A stretch of DNA of 64,000 nt from Coprinopsis marcescibilis (taxonomy: Eukaryota > Basidiomycota > Agaricomycetes > Agaricales > Psathyrellaceae). A model generated the notes under the pieces. That model saw only the letters and a program-made list of their open reading frames with translations. It searched no databases and was not told the DNA's origin. The stretch spans positions 62,001 through 126,000 of the forward strand of contig ML210147.1 in NCBI GenBank assembly GCA_004369085.1, read 5' to 3'. How positions within the stretch are numbered: the first letter of the stretch is position 1; the number at the start of each line of letters is the position of its first letter. Positions 35,201 to 47,884 of this stretch are shown piece after piece. The translations under genes and the position numbers were made by a program.

Positions 35201-36674
35201 ATAAGGGAAACAATGTCCTTCTTCTTCTGCGCAGGCTTATCTGGAGTAGTTGTTGCCGCAGGAGTTGAAGGTCGAGGGACTCCGATAATGGCTGGAGTGG
35301 ACGGACGAGACGCTGGTAGAGGGGAGGCAACAGGCTTGCGCTCGACAGGGGTTCGCGGAAGATTGGATCGAGGTTCCGCCAAAGACTGCGAAGCAAGAGT
35401 AGCACTACTATGTCGTGGCTGGCGAGTTGGCGCCGTCCGTCGAGTATTGCGCGGCCCTGACGCTGCGACGATAGTGGTGTGCGAAAGCGTACTCGAAGCA
35501 GCAAGCGAGCTATTCTTCTGTCCCCATGATGCTGCGCGGGGTAAGGTACCTATGTCCTCGTCCTTTTTCCCTGCAGAAGCTGTTTTGGCCTTCGTCTCTG
35601 TGGTCTTGATTGTGTGTTTCCTAGAAACAGCTATGAATAAGAACTCTTACGCGTAAAAAAACCACGCACAGAGTGGTTAAATCTTCTTTAGTGAAACAAT
35701 CCTTCTCGTCGCCCCATTCATGCAAATTCATGCAGTTGTGGTCGTTGCAAGTAACATTGCGGAGAAACGCCATGCAATACTTGGTTGTGCCGTAACTGGC
35801 TCTCATAACATCTCTGCCGCCTCCTGGCGAAGGAGCGCCATCTACAGCCGCTATGGCGCGGGCAGCATCTTCTCGCCGATGGTATGTGATATATAGACCA
35901 ATTACAGGACCACTACCACCTGGTGGAGTTCTCTTGACGATCAATATCTTGGATATTTTTCCATACTGGCCGAAGTACTCGTTAGATCGCAGGGTTGGTA
36001 TCAGCTGCAACAGAAATCAGTGCAATGCACAACAAAGTGACATATGCCTACCTCTTCCTTCGCAAAGCGAGGGCCAATGCCAACAACATATGCTACATTC
36101 CGCTGAACGACTCGAACGTTGGCTAAATGCTTGCGCCCAAGCGTCTCTAACTCCTTTCTTTCTCGTTCTCGCTGTTTTTTCTGCTGGGTGAGCCGCTTGT
36201 GGCTAAAAAATTATGAGTAAATAGAATTGCCGCTCAAATATGGCAAACTCACTCCTGCGTCGCTACAGGCTTGAATTCAATTCCGTCGTCGGTGTAGATG
36301 CGACGACATGCAGGGCACCGCTTATTGAGATTTTCTTTGATATGATGCCAGCAGAAACGACATATCTATGCTCTCGCGATTAGCGCAATTGAGCTAGGAA
36401 GTCGGGGAACAAAGAGCACCTGATACCCGCAAACACAGGGCTTGAAATTGAGATCGGATATATCCATCTCTTCAAGACAAAGCGGACATTCCGCATCCTC
36501 CTGAGGCACGTTAAGATGATGCTGGTCTACACAAAGCATCTATCGAAAGTATACCTCTTCGTCGCTCCAATACGCGTCTTGAACCCCTGCCAAAACGTGG
36601 GATTTGGACTGGGAAATCGAGAGAATCGCTGGTGCTGGGAGCGAATGATGACCGGGTGGCTTCGTGGAAGACAT
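32220..36674 (-). CDS. NOT4: NOT4 (CCR4-NOT E3 ubiquitin ligase)
   Basis: RING-type subunit of CCR4-NOT, acting in mRNA decay and co-translational quality control. Eight exons (36555-36674, 36420-36500, 36253-36365, 36052-36202, 35670-36004, 34146-35620, 33901-34095, 32220-33679) give 1309 residues. The C4C4 RING is at about 44-90 (CPLCLEEMD ... CVCGYQICRFCWHHI ... CPACRRIY). Then come a basic linker, an RRM at about 135-235 (ILIVKRTPPGGSGPVIGLYI) and a CCCH finger (CMAFLRNVTCNDHNCMNLH). The rest, over 1000 residues, is Pro/Ser-rich disorder with a Lys-rich part and a final coiled segment. The intron at 33680-33900 is 221 nt, about four times the local norm. Confidence 0.95.
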
Positions 36675-36907
36675 TTCTGAGAGAAAATAAACTCTAGACG
36701 AACTACAAGACAGATGCTGTGAGAAAGACTGATAAGGGAGAAAAAGAAAGCAGGACGCGATTGACAATGAGGCAGCCTCTGACATGTTCCCACAATCGTT
36801 GTTTCGTGCTTGTGTGTGGTTAGCGCTGTTTGCGACCCTGATAAGATCTACCAAGTCAACACCAATTAAGCTCAACTCATTGCTATCCTTGTTCGGCGAT
36901 TGCGATT
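36675..36907. promoter_or_regulatory. Shared head-to-head promoter, NOT4/TrpRS
   Basis: 233 bp between divergent start codons of two constitutively needed genes. No specific motif was identified. Confidence 0.4.
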
Positions 36908-38607
36908 ATGGCTTCTGGAGGACAGTCAAATCCTACTCAAGGGGCGGAGAGCGTAGAATCTGTCGCAAAGTACGTCCATCGTAGCTGTATTCTTTGAAAT
37001 TTGAGGTTGTTCTGACTCGGAACCAAGATCACTGGAGGCAACAAAAATTGGAGCTGATGAAGCCAAACCCCATGATCAGGTTGTCACACCCTGGGATGTC
37101 CAAGGATCGGTAAATTCAGAGGGAAAGCAACAGGGCATCGATTATGACAAGCTCGTTGTTCAATTCGGAACCCGTCGCATTGATCAAGCTCTTCTGGACC
37201 GCTTCGAACGGTTAACCGGCCACAAACCTCATGTTTTCTTGCGCAGAGGCATGTTTTTCTCTCATAGGTATTCTCTTCATTTCGAAATACGACAAGGCTG
37301 TGGCTGATAGCCTTTCTTGAGGGAATTTGACAAGATGTTGGATCGCTACGAACAGGGCAAACCGTTTTTCCTGTACACTGGAAGAGGTCCCAGTAGCGAC
37401 AGCATGCACCTTGGCCACATGATTCCATTTGTCTTCACCAAGTTCGTTCCTGTCATGCCTCAGTGAGCTGGATCCCTGACCCCGGTATCCAGGTGGCTCC
37501 AGGACGTCTTCGAAGTTCCATTGGTCATCCAACTAACAGGTCCATCTCCCGAAGTTTATCCAATTCACCCTCTAACCCTCCCTGTCCATAGACGATGAGA
37601 AGTTTTTGTTCAAACACGAGCTCAAGCCAGAGCAAACCAAACAGTTCTCTCGCCAAAATGCGCGGGATATCATCGCCTGCGGGTTCAAACTCGACCAAAC
37701 TTTCATCTTCAGCAACTATGAATACATGGGAGGAGCTTTCTACGAGAATGTGTCCAGGATCTCTCGGCAGATCACTTACAACCAAGCCAAGGCAACCTTC
37801 GGTTTCAATGAGTCGTAAGTCTACTGAAGCTTCAGGGTTCGCCGTGGCTCATGGTCTATATCATTCCTCCAGGGATAACATTGGCAAAATCCATTTCGCC
37901 TCCATCCAAGCAGCGCCCTCGTTTTCCAATTCATTCCCCCATATCTTCGGAACGGTTTCCAATGTGCCTTGCCTCATCCCCTGCGCCATAGACCAGGATC
38001 CGTACTTCCGTCTCACAAGAGATATCGCTCAAAAGCTGAAGTACCCCAAGCCAGCACTTCTTCACTCCAAATTCTTCCCGGCTCTCCAAGGCCCACAGAC
38101 TAAAATGAGTGCGAGCGACCCTAACAGCAGCATTTTCATGACCGACAAGCCGAATCAAATCAAGAACAAGATCAATAAACACGGTTTCTCTGGTGGCCAG
38201 GAAACCGAGGAGGAGCATCGCCGTCTCGGGGGAAACACAGAGGTCGACGTTGCATACCAATACCTTACTGTCTTCTTGGACGACGATGAAGAATTGGAGA
38301 AGATTGGAGAGGCAAGTTCCGTCGTTTTATCTCTCTTCGACAAGTCTGACCTACCTTAGGAGTACCGTGCGGGCACATTGCTTACTGGTCAGCTGAAAGG
38401 AAGATGCATCAGTCTTTTGCAGGAATTCGTATCCAGCTTTCAGGAGGTATGTTCTGTTTTCTGGCAAACGGCCAAGCGATTCAACGATTCTCGCAGCGGA
38501 GGTCAAAGGTCACGGACGAGATTGTTGATGCATTCATGAGTTCCAAGAGAACGATACAACCGACAATTGGACAATGTAAAGCTGGAGCGGCACCGACTAA
38601 TGCATGA
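36908..38607 (+). CDS. WRS1: Cytosolic tryptophanyl-tRNA synthetase
   Basis: Class I aminoacyl-tRNA synthetase charging tRNA-Trp. Eight exons (36908-36969, 37028-37267, 37322-37441, 37493-37539, 37592-37814, 37873-38311, 38360-38446, 38497-38607) give 442 residues. The HIGH-like motif is in [17 protein letters not shown] and the KMSKS-like motif in [13 protein letters not shown]. Eukaryote-type markers are QLTDDEKFLF and [16 protein letters not shown]. The sixth intron has donor AG/GCAAGT (38312), which joins KIGE to [10 protein letters not shown] in frame. The last 20 residues (after FMSSKR) differ from the usual short end, so the true stop or a further intron could differ. It ends 31 bp from the convergent LOG gene. 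Confidence 0.95.
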
Positions 38608-38638
38608 AATCAACGGGAACTATATTTCTATTGCAAAT

Positions 38639-39646
38639 CTACGTCGAAGCCAGCGCGTCAGCGGAATCTCCATCCAATGTTTTGGACCAATCGAACAAAG
38701 GTCGGTCGTCTCGAAGATTCCACTCCTCTATCGCACGCAAAACAGCACTCCCCCAATCGAACCCTGCGTGCTCTTCGTGATTAGCAGGTCCATCCACAAA
38801 TACGATAATCTCTTTGCTGATGGGTTTGATAAATCCATACGCAATGGACGAGTCGACTAATTGTCGCAATGGCTCCCAGAAAGACAGAACATTAACCAGG
38901 ATCACAGCTGTAAGAGTGATTCAATTGGTTGCTTCCGCTGCGGATGTGAATTCTTCCTACGTTTTTTGTGGATCCCCAGCTGCGTCCAGGTGGTCACTTC
39001 TAATACCTAGAAATTATACTTCAGTCAACTGTGACTGTACACCACACTTATACTGCGTACCTCTTCGAATGTTCCAAAACCACCCGGCAAGCCTACAAAG
39101 GCTTCTGAACGTTTGGCCATCTCAACCTTTCTTTCGTGCATCGAGGCTACCACAATCTTGAAAAACGTTAAAAGACATGCATTTGAGAGTTTTATCTTGA
39201 AAGCCTACAGTTTCGGTCTGGTCCATTGGAATTCGGCGCGTCAGCGGTTTAGTTACTTGACAAAGAATAGACATTACCTTTTCTCGCCCTACTTCATTCA
39301 AATGCACTGTGATATTGTTCTGTGTCTTTTCTCCCTCACCGCCGGCAGTCACCATTGCATACGGGACGATCCCAGTGACTTTACCTCCGTTCTCAAGACA
39401 TGCTCCCGACACAATACCCATGATACCCTTTGACCCTCCACCATAGACTAGCGGACGATTAGCGACCGCGAGGGATTTCCCAACGGCTGAGACCCAGTAA
39501 TCAGCACGTTTTTTCTAGATCAGCGATGGTTTACAAAATTGAGGCTAACATTGGGCGGCGGTGGCAAATTCCTGATGCGTCCCTGTAGATGAGCCACAAT
39601 AAACTGCGACCGCTCCAGGCTGAGTGTTATCTGGCTGGCTTGACAT
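38639..39646 (-). CDS. LOG-family cytokinin riboside 5'-monophosphate phosphoribohydrolase-like
   Basis: Five exons (39550-39646, 39278-39486, 39061-39156, 38961-39006, 38639-38907) give 238 residues. The Rossmann-like LOG fold is complete: [11 protein letters not shown] at the start, [12 protein letters not shown] and the active-site signature PGGFGTFEE. The end segment [12 protein letters not shown] is also typical. LOG proteins remove ribose phosphate from cytokinin nucleotides; many microbial members instead act on AMP or are called TIGR00730 proteins. The actual substrate cannot be read from sequence. The second intron (39157-39277) is 121 nt, longer than its neighbours. Confidence 0.9.
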
Positions 39647-40685
39647 GTCTCGAAGTAGTGGGGTGGACGTTACTATCGTGCCCGTAGTGTTTATAAATGA
39701 TGGAGAGTTTATAAAACGTGAATACAGAGGCAGGACCACCACAGAGAGCGGATGTGAAGTACTAGTATGATACCCATATATATCAGGATGGCTACACAGG
39801 TTTTTTTGTGATTTTTGAATAAGAAGTGAGAGCATGAGGTGTTGTTTAATGGTGAAAAAGTGTGAAAGATTGGCATGCTTCTCAGTATATTGCCAGATCT
39901 AAGGGTATACTGCAGAGCGTTCGCATCCAATTTTTTTTAAGCACTAACAGAAGGTATATGGCGTAGATTTATGAAATAATTTCGAGAGATCTTAGAGCCA
40001 GAGGTGGGTAATCTACTTTACAATGAAGAGGGTCGTTCTGAGACCTCCAAGCGTGACATATTCAAGCTCCGCCCCGAAGGCCTTCGCTGGCCAGTGGCAG
40101 AGAGTGACGCGTGACAAGCGACCGCGCGCTTCGAGCTGTGGCCCCGTGACAAAGCCGAGCGGAGTTGTAGTCGGCAGAGTGTGACAGGGCGTGACAAATT
40201 TACAAAGACTACAGGATTTCGACTTCGAGACACCGGAATTCATCCGTTCGTAGTATATACCTCTTTATCACCAAAGTAACTAGGTAGAACTTGAGATTGG
40301 ACAATTTCGTACCTACCCTTAACTCCCGGTAATATTCTATGCCCCGGAACATGCTAAAAAACGTGCACCATTGAAATTTTTATAAACACTACGGGCGCGA
40401 TAGTATGGAGGCGGAAAGGGAAAGGACAACCAGACTAGTTGCCCCTGTTCGGCGATAAAAATGTTTCCGTTGGAACGTGTCATCGCACAGGGCGAGTCAA
40501 GAACATGTAAGGGCCTGTCCGGGTGCCGAGTAACACGGGATGCCCCAAAAGATTGTCATACACATAGATCTCCTGGTATAATATGAGCAAACGAGTCAAT
40601 AAATCATACAGCACACAGGATTTGTACAAAATCATAAGTTAATTAAGAACATCTTGGTCACGCTGATTGTTCTTGAATATCATTA
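39647..40685. other. Intergenic, about 1 kb, with GTGAC motif cluster
   Basis: The longest gene-free stretch with a local anomaly: 40021-40200 is GC-rich and contains six GTGAC motifs, while the flanks are AT-rich. It lies between the twinfilin 3' end and the LOG start, both on minus, so it would serve as the LOG upstream region. No ORF with family-like content was found. Confidence 0.45.
40053..40196. promoter_or_regulatory. Cluster of six GTGAC motifs
   Basis: GTGAC starts at 40053, 40104, 40111, 40146, 40181 and 40191, all on plus, five of them GTGACA. A pentamer is expected far less often in 150 bp. It could be a transcription-factor array or a decayed minisatellite; function unknown. 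Confidence 0.4.
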
Positions 40686-41933
40686 TTATCGTCTTCTCGC
40701 GGGACCCTTTGGCCTTGCGAACATAGCCTTGCTTTGTTGGGGAGTAGATGAGCCTGCATCTGATGCATCACCTTTGAAACCCAACTCCGAACGCAAGTAT
40801 GCTTCATTGATTTCCGAAGGATCCGAAGTTTCGATCTTGCGAGCAGCAAGGTCAACATCGGAGGATAAGTTCGAAATGATGCTCTTGGCTCCCTGGTATG
40901 TCGATGTGGACGAGGAAGAATAGATCATCCTGTGCTTGATGGGCGAGTTGGATGGGCAAGAATAGATGAAAACTAAAATGGACCATGAGAATAGGGAGCT
41001 AAATGTGAATAACGCTCTCCATACCAACGCTACGTTGATCTTGGGGAGCCCATGCAAAGAAAGCGAAGCAGGGCTCAGACGAGGGTAATGATGAAGCTAG
41101 TTCCTCAACGGGTACCTTTCCGCTAAAGTTCACAACCAATGATTCAGAGCTGGCCTCAATTGACTGGGAAAACGTTGAGAAAAGGTGGCGCGTAGAACCG
41201 CAGACACCCACCAAAATGACCAGGTTGGTTTTCTCGTCTTGGGCCAAACTGCCGACTGCGTGTTCAGCCTCGTCAGACCAATTCAGACCGACCCCAGTAC
41301 CAATGTGGTTTACCCTTGCCCGACTACCTGCATAACCTGCTGCATCATTCTCGGAGACACGCAGATCAGCCAAATCCTTCTCGCGGGAGGAAAGAGGCTT
41401 GGGAGCAGCAATGTGTTGTTGATGTGCCGTGTAGGCATCTGCTGTGATATCAAGCTTGGAGGTGGCAAAGATGGAGTCCACGAAGAGTGCAGAGCCGAGG
41501 GACTTGAGCAGGTTCGATCGCGTGGAGGCATACAGCATCTGCTCTCATGTTATACGGCAAGTTTGGGAGAGCGACAACATCGACCTCACCTTGTCGCGAA
41601 TCTTGGCGTTGTCAGGGACATAGAAGATTGCGAGCCATTCAGAGGTACGGTCAAGCTTTGCTAAGATATACGCGGGATGTTCGTTTGGAACCACCGAGTC
41701 ATCCTGGAGGATGGACAGATCTTGCAAGAAAGAGCCTGAGATAGGGATTGAAGAATCATGAACCAATGTCTCTGCACAAAACACGAATGAGAGACTGGTT
41801 GGGACTATGATGTGCGATACCGTGGACCATTTTGAATAGAGACCTTGAGAAAGCGAGTTGAATTGGATTCTACTGCCTGGGCAAAGGCTGCAGTGAGTTC
41901 CTGGGATGGGCCAATGCCAGATGTGGCGGACAT
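40686..41933 (-). CDS. TWF1: Twinfilin (two ADF-H domains)
   Basis: Actin monomer-sequestering and barbed-end protein. Five exons (41828-41933, 41590-41771, 41212-41538, 41034-41163, 40686-40972) give 343 residues. The first ADF-homology domain begins near residue 10 (GPSQELTAAFAQAVES) and ends in YVPDNAKIRDKMLYASTRS. The linker has AAPKPLSSREKDLADLR. The second domain has HIGTGVGLNWSDE, SEPCFAFFAW, FIYSCPSNSPIKHRMIYSSS and RKIETSDPSEINEAYL. The basic C-terminal tail is present. The third intron (41164-41211, 48 nt) is stop-free and a multiple of three. Confidence 0.95.
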
Positions 41934-42062
41934 GATGATTGTGTAGGTGCAAGGTACAAACTTGTAACGAACGCGGTGTTGGCTGCATTTGGACGGCGCG
42001 TATTGATTCGGGAACACCTCGACTTTGTTTCTAACATTTCCTCAGAGACCAGGGTGCATCTT
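41934..42062. promoter_or_regulatory. Shared head-to-head promoter, twinfilin/VAC1
   Basis: 129 bp between divergent start codons; no specific motif was identified. Confidence 0.4.
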
Positions 42063-44713
42063 ATGTCGGAACCAAACCCAACGCCCGCCAACTCTTCGTA
42101 TATTCCTTATCAAGCATACAAAGTCAGTTTCGTTCTTTTCTTATGAGGTCGTACATTGACGCCGGGCCAACAACAGCCAAAGAGACATTCCCGAAACTTC
42201 TCTACCAGCTCTCGACCCCCAAGTACCGTAGTCAGTCCAGTCTCGTCTCCTCTGCCCCGAGTACTGGTGGACGAAGACAGAGACTCAATACCCTCGTTCT
42301 CACTCGTAAACTCCTATGGAACACCGCCCTCCACAGGCTTTAGGCCACCAACGGCACCTTCCCCGACGATTCTCATAGACCAGGCCCCTGAAGATCAGTC
42401 AGAATCTGGACCTGAGAATCCTCCCGTTTTGGGAGACACTGGCCGTCAAGACCCTTTTCTCACCCGTGCTGTGTCTATAGACAATGGAACCAACGGAGTG
42501 CGGTCGAATGACGTTGCGCAGCGGCCAGAATCACCAGCGGTTCCTTCCTCGTCGCTCTTGCTTTCTCCAGAGCAATCAAAGTCAACCAGCGCCTCTCAAA
42601 GCTCTCAAAGCTCCCCAACTGTAAAGTCTGCAAAGGTTACAACCTTTCGTCGACTAACACCACGGCCGTTACAACCGAGTTTGCCGCCTTCTTCACCTAC
42701 TCATAACCGCAATACCTCGACATTGTCCCTCCCCGCAGTTTCGGGGTTGAGCTCACCCCGCAGATTGACTTCTACGCGGCTTGACCTCGACGAACGTCCC
42801 AGAACAACGTCACTCCTTTCCGCCCCTTCCAGAACCCCTCAAACTAGTGCAAAGGCTCTCCCTCTTTTACCATCAGAATCCGCTAGTCCGAGAATGGCTC
42901 CGCCTCCACCACCTCCTCCAACTCGTATGGAGACAACCACACCCCAAGTTATCCCGATGGACGCATCGAGATCTAACTCTCGCTCATCACCCGTCCCAAT
43001 TTCGGCCACCGATTCTGTATCTTCAAGCCGTGTTACTCCCTCTCCAATCAGTCAGAAAGCCAAACTAGCGCCTTATAGACCAGGTTTTCAGCCTACAGGC
43101 TCTGTTCGCCATCGGACTGACGAGTTCCTTGCGATTAGGCGTCTGAAGCGGGACGGTGAAGGTGAGGAAGGGCGACTCATGCGTGTCGAACGGACGAAAC
43201 TTGAACGGCGACTTGAGAAGTTGATTACCCTCCACTTTCTCCCCAACGAAACAAGCAATGCACCCAACCCATCGCACCCTTCGCCCTCCGAAAAGAAAGA
43301 GGCCGCTCGTAGCCTCCGACGTGCTTCCTCCTTCTTCGATTTCGAAAGTATAAAGAACCTTAAACTAAATGACCCGGGAGACCTCTGGCGTGGAGTGATC
43401 AACCAAAAGGTTTCCGGAGAAAAGCCCAGTATCAGATGTGCGTCGTCAATGTTCCTGTTGTGGTCCCAGTATGAATCTTAACAAAGGTGTATAGCTGCAG
43501 AACAGAGAATAACCCCATGGGAGGACGATAGCCATGCCAGTAAATGTCCACTCTGCACGTAAGTACATAACTGCATTAACAGGCTGCTCGACCGAACATC
43601 TTGTCCTTTCTAGCGCCTCGTTCCATCCATTAACAAACCGGAAACATCACTGTCGGCTGTGCGGGAGGATCATCTGTTCCCTCCCTCCCAAGATGCCCCT
43701 GCGACCTCAAACGTGTTCATTATTATTCTTTGTGGATTCCAAGAGCAAAAAGATCGAAGAAGTGGGAGAAGGCGTCGATTATGGTGTTCGACGGAAAAAC
43801 CGGAATGGTGCGGAGAATGAAGACAAGTTTCTGCGCGCTGTTCGGATATGTCGAACTTGCCGGCCAGTTCTTATGTATGAGCATCGTAGCCTTTGGAGCA
43901 TGCATTCTCACTCAAACATCGTCTTCAAGGCATTACCAGTATGCGCAGCAAGTGGAGCAAGTTCCCATCTTTTTCAAGCTCTATGATGTAGGTGTGTTCT
44001 GTTACCATCTTCCCATATACTGACCATCGGTCTTGCTGTTCGACAGATATTCGTCAACATTGAGAAGGAAATCGAGGACGCACTACCTCAATTCCAGGAA
44101 CTTCTTCTATCTCTAAGGCATGCATGATTGTTGTTTGTTTGTTTGAAGTAATTAATCTCACTCCACGCCTCCAGCCATAACGATCAACCTACAAAGGAGG
44201 CTACGACTGCCCGAAAACGGTTATTGGACGCGTTTGGCCAATACGACAGGCTTGCGAAACAAATTCGCGCGCTCCCATGCCCGCACGGCCCTGGTAGCTC
44301 TCAAGATCGGATACAAACATCAATATTGAATCGTGCTAGCTTGTTCTTGCAGAAAAACATGTTCCCACTCCAGGTGAAACTCAGCTCAATAAAGTTCTCT
44401 TGGCAACTAATACTGATTATGTCGAAAGTCTCTTCCACGCCCGTCAGCCATTTCTGCACCAACATTGAATGGGAAGAAAGCCGAGGAAAGTATGGATATT
44501 GACCCTGACTCCGCTCTGGCCCAAACCCTGCAGCCCCTATTGGAGCAAGAATCCTTGCTTGAATCATTCATCGACGAAGCTAAAGCCCAGCGCAAATTCG
44601 AAGACGTCAAGAGCCTTAAGAGGAATCAACAGGAAATTCGCAACGAAATCGAAAGACTGCTTGACAATGCAGACATCGCGTCACCAACCTTCGATAACAG
44701 CAGGCGTAAATGA
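42063..44713 (+). CDS. PEP7: Vac1/Pep7 (rabenosyn-5-like) FYVE protein
   Basis: Endosomal tether linking PI3P, Rab5/Vps21 and Vps45 in vacuolar sorting. Eight exons (42063-42122, 42177-43437, 43495-43558, 43614-43874, 43930-43987, 44047-44117, 44175-44373, 44429-44713) give 752 residues. A Ser/Pro-rich N-terminal half is followed by the FYVE zinc finger at about 445-545: PWED, KCPLC, the PI3P-binding core NRKHHCRLCG and VRICRTC. A long insert separates the halves of the finger. Then come the helical segment KLYDIFVNIEKEIEDALPQF and a Rab-binding C-terminus (LEQESLLESFIDEAKAQRKF). The sixth intron has a GC donor (AG/GCATGC at 44118). No N-terminal C2H2 finger is seen, unlike yeast Vac1. Confidence 0.9.
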
Positions 44714-44825
44714 CAACGCAACGCAATGATAGGTTGAGCTATTCTCACTCATTCCAATAGAATACAAGCGGATGGAAAGATAAGCAATATAAGATGGTTT
44801 GGCACGATGGTGAATGGTACAGGAC

Positions 44826-47800
44826 TCATACAGGGTCAGGGGACTCGGTCCATGGCTCCCGACCAGGTAAATAACCAGTACTGGGCAATCTTAAACCTGA
44901 TGTGGTCGAGAAACCGCTCCGAGGATACTCTTCGCTGCCAATCGACCAGCTTGGTTTTGGGGAAGGCTGAGCACTACGTGTCCGAGATAAACTAGAAGCC
45001 AGCCGATTGTCATCCATGGGTGCCATTGGGCCGAAAGGATTTGAGAAGGACGGAGTCTCGGAGTACGAACGACTCATCCCAACGGGTAGATGTAGCAACT
45101 TGACAAATTCTTCCAATGATTCGATAACCCGGCCGATTGTCGAGCGTATGCTCGGGAGTGTTGGGCGGGATCGACTAGAACCCTTCAAAATAACGTACAG
45201 CTGATTCAAAACCTACAAGCCAGAAAAGTCTCAAAATCATGACGAGATGAGAGCAAAGTTTACGATCGCGACGAACCTTGATGAAAAGCTGCATGCTATC
45301 CACCGACTGCTGGTTGACGCCGCGGCTATTTTCTATAGCATCGCGCAAAGTCAGGACAATCTTCTTGCCAATGTCGCGCCCTCTCGAGACAAGTTCTCGA
45401 GTTGAAGGATCGAGGGGTGCCAACGATTCTTCCACCGTAATCCACAGATTCTGAGTGGAATCCAGCGACTCCAGCATTACTCGAATGGCATGGGAGTCTA
45501 CTCGATGGCGTATTTCCCCAGCAAAGTCTTGTGACCTTGAATTCGAGGTCTGCCCTACAGACAGAGGAGGGGGGTCCTGTGTGTCATCTATACGGAAATG
45601 GTGCCCTGACGGTGAGTCCTCTTCTGGTATGCTGCTTGATGAAAACGCCGGGAGTGCCAATTTGATGGGAAGAGAAGGCACAGCGGGTGGTGCAGTAACC
45701 TGCCGTTTCGGGATTCTCAAAGTTGAGGCGGAAGTTTGGACAACCAGGCGGGGAACCGGTTCGTCGTAATTGTTCGGCAACTCTTTCCCGATCTCGACGT
45801 CGCGATGGCTAAAGGAGCCGGCGTGACGCCGTGCGTTATGGGTTCTGACAGACGAGAAGTCAGTGTTTCGTAAGCGAGGAGCAGGTGAGAGGCCGTCGTT
45901 TCTTCGTGAGGGCTGGAATGATTCGGACATCGCGGCGAGGAATGCTGATCCAGGTTTACCGTTCAGGAAGACTTTGAGTGCTTCTGAATGGGGAAGAAGA
46001 TTTTGCCAGGCGACAGATATCTCAACTGTGGAAGCGTATAGTTCAAGAAGAATCCATCTTGAATACCGGAAATCTTCGCAAGGGGCGATTCGAAGCTGGA
46101 TCCCAAACAAGCCAACCGCCTTGTGTGTTACAGCAATGGTATTCCTGCAACTCTCAAGAAGTGCACGGCAGACCGGTCCTGAAGGAAGCCCTTTGCGAGT
46201 GCTCGTGTCGTACCGCTCCAAAGAGTTTATGAGCTGCAGCATGTCTGCGTTCGCGGGTTCCAACACCTTCTTGAAGACAAAAGCATCTTTTTCGTCGATA
46301 GCGTGATTGGCGTAATGTTCCACCGTTTGATATATCTGGCTCGTGACGAATAGAATGCTCCGTGCTGTTTCGACTAGACACAATAATGGTTGAGGGAGCT
46401 GTATCGACTGGGGCATAGTCGTCAATCGTTGAAAGTAAGAATTCCTCTGGAAGGCCATGGATGGTGTACCGCGAGTTAAGGTCGAGTCTGACTGGGTATC
46501 CATAGACGCTGCCGAGTTTCTAGAAATAGACGGCTTGAGTTGTGTGTCCACGAAATTGTACGCGTAGGTTGGCTCCTCTTTCCAGCTAGAGGATCGAAGA
46601 TCAGGTAAGCTTTGCTTTGCCGGAACATAGTTAAAGGGCTGCCGTTGGTCGGTCACGGATGAAGTTCGAATGTGGAGATGTAGTTGGGCGTCGTAGTCTG
46701 AGTCAGACAACTCGGTTTGCACTGAAGTTGGCCTGACCATAAGGTTATCCAAATGTTCCGTAGAACTTCCCCGATCGTTCTCATGTTGTGGAATAGGAGA
46801 GTCTGTGATACCGGCCGGTGAGGGAAGGATACTAGACTTCCAGTCGGCATCAACAGAGGCTTCGGTTTGGAGGAATGAACCAGATACGATCGAGCTAGTT
46901 GAATCGACGGAGAATGACCTTGTGTGCCAAGGCGACTGAGTGCTGGGAAGAATCTCGCGATTTGGGAACTTCCATGTGTTCGACTTGTCTTGAACGCTGC
47001 GCACCATTTAGAATACGAGCTTGCATGTGGAACGATACAAATACCGTACCTTGCCTGTTCAAATTCCATGATCTCCCCGTAACCCGAATCGTCCTGATAT
47101 GCTGAGGCAGAAACATTGTAGTCAATCCAGTCTTGAATATGATGGATCCAGCTCTTCATATCCTTGTCGTCTTCATGGGTCCCTGCGTCGAGTACTGACT
47201 GCGGAGGCCATTCGATAGGGTTGCGATCCAACCTAAGTAATTCAAGGTTGTGAAAATGAGGAAAGTATGGTGGAAGTTGCGTGATCTTGTTGCGTGAAAA
47301 CGAGAAGACCTGGGGCCACGATGTGAGTCTGTCGCTGGCAGTAGTAACCCGAGTTACATACCCTTAGGTTGACAAGTTGGCCGGGGGTTTGAGGAAAGTT
47401 GGTGATCTTATTGTGGCTAATGTCAAGAGTATCCAACACAGGAAGAATAGTGATCTGGATCGACCAATCTGCATCAATGGATGCACATATAACGCAAATG
47501 GGGTGCGTACCACATCCGGAAACCGAGAAAAGCTGTTGTGCTTCAGGTTAAGATACCGCAGCCGAGTAATGAAGGTGAATTCTGTTGGAAGAGTAGAGAG
47601 TCGATTATTGCCGAGCGTGATACTGTCGAAGTTCCAGCAGTCAGCAGTTGGTTCAATTGCGACAGTGATGATAATTACCGCTCAACTATGCATTCATCGT
47701 CAGACTTGCCCTTCTTGACCCTCGCCAACTGCTTGACGGAGTCTATGGGAACCTCAGTCAAGTCGAGTTTCGACAACACTATGGTCGAGCCACCATCCGG

Positions 47801-47884
47801 AGAGTTGTTGATTGCATTGAGGACGAAATCTTGCGAAAGGGGGTCCTGCGTTCCTCTGTCGGCATGTAGAGCTTCGAAGTACAT
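44826..47884 (-). CDS. SOG2: Sog2-like leucine-rich-repeat protein of the RAM pathway
   Basis: Six exons (47679-47884, 47511-47622, 47362-47454, 47050-47309, 45277-46996, 44826-45212) give 925 residues. The N-terminus carries leucine-rich repeats (ITLGNNRLSTLPTEF, LRYLNLKHNSFSRFPDV, LDTLDISHNKITNFP, LELLRLDRNPIEWPP). The rest is the RAM/Sog2 domain, with low-complexity linkers and helical blocks (LLCLVETARSILFVTSQIYQ and FIKVLNQLYVILKGSS). Sog2 acts with the NDR kinase Cbk1 in polarity and separation. The start Met (MYFEALHADRG) is chosen because an upstream Met (48041) only reads a short frame that cannot be joined with a plausible intron. Confidence 0.85.

Noticed and set aside
35051..35656. 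201-codon open frame antisense to NOT4
   Set aside because: It mirrors the Ser/Pro/Ala-rich coding strand of NOT4, whose frame closes over eight exons; composition only.
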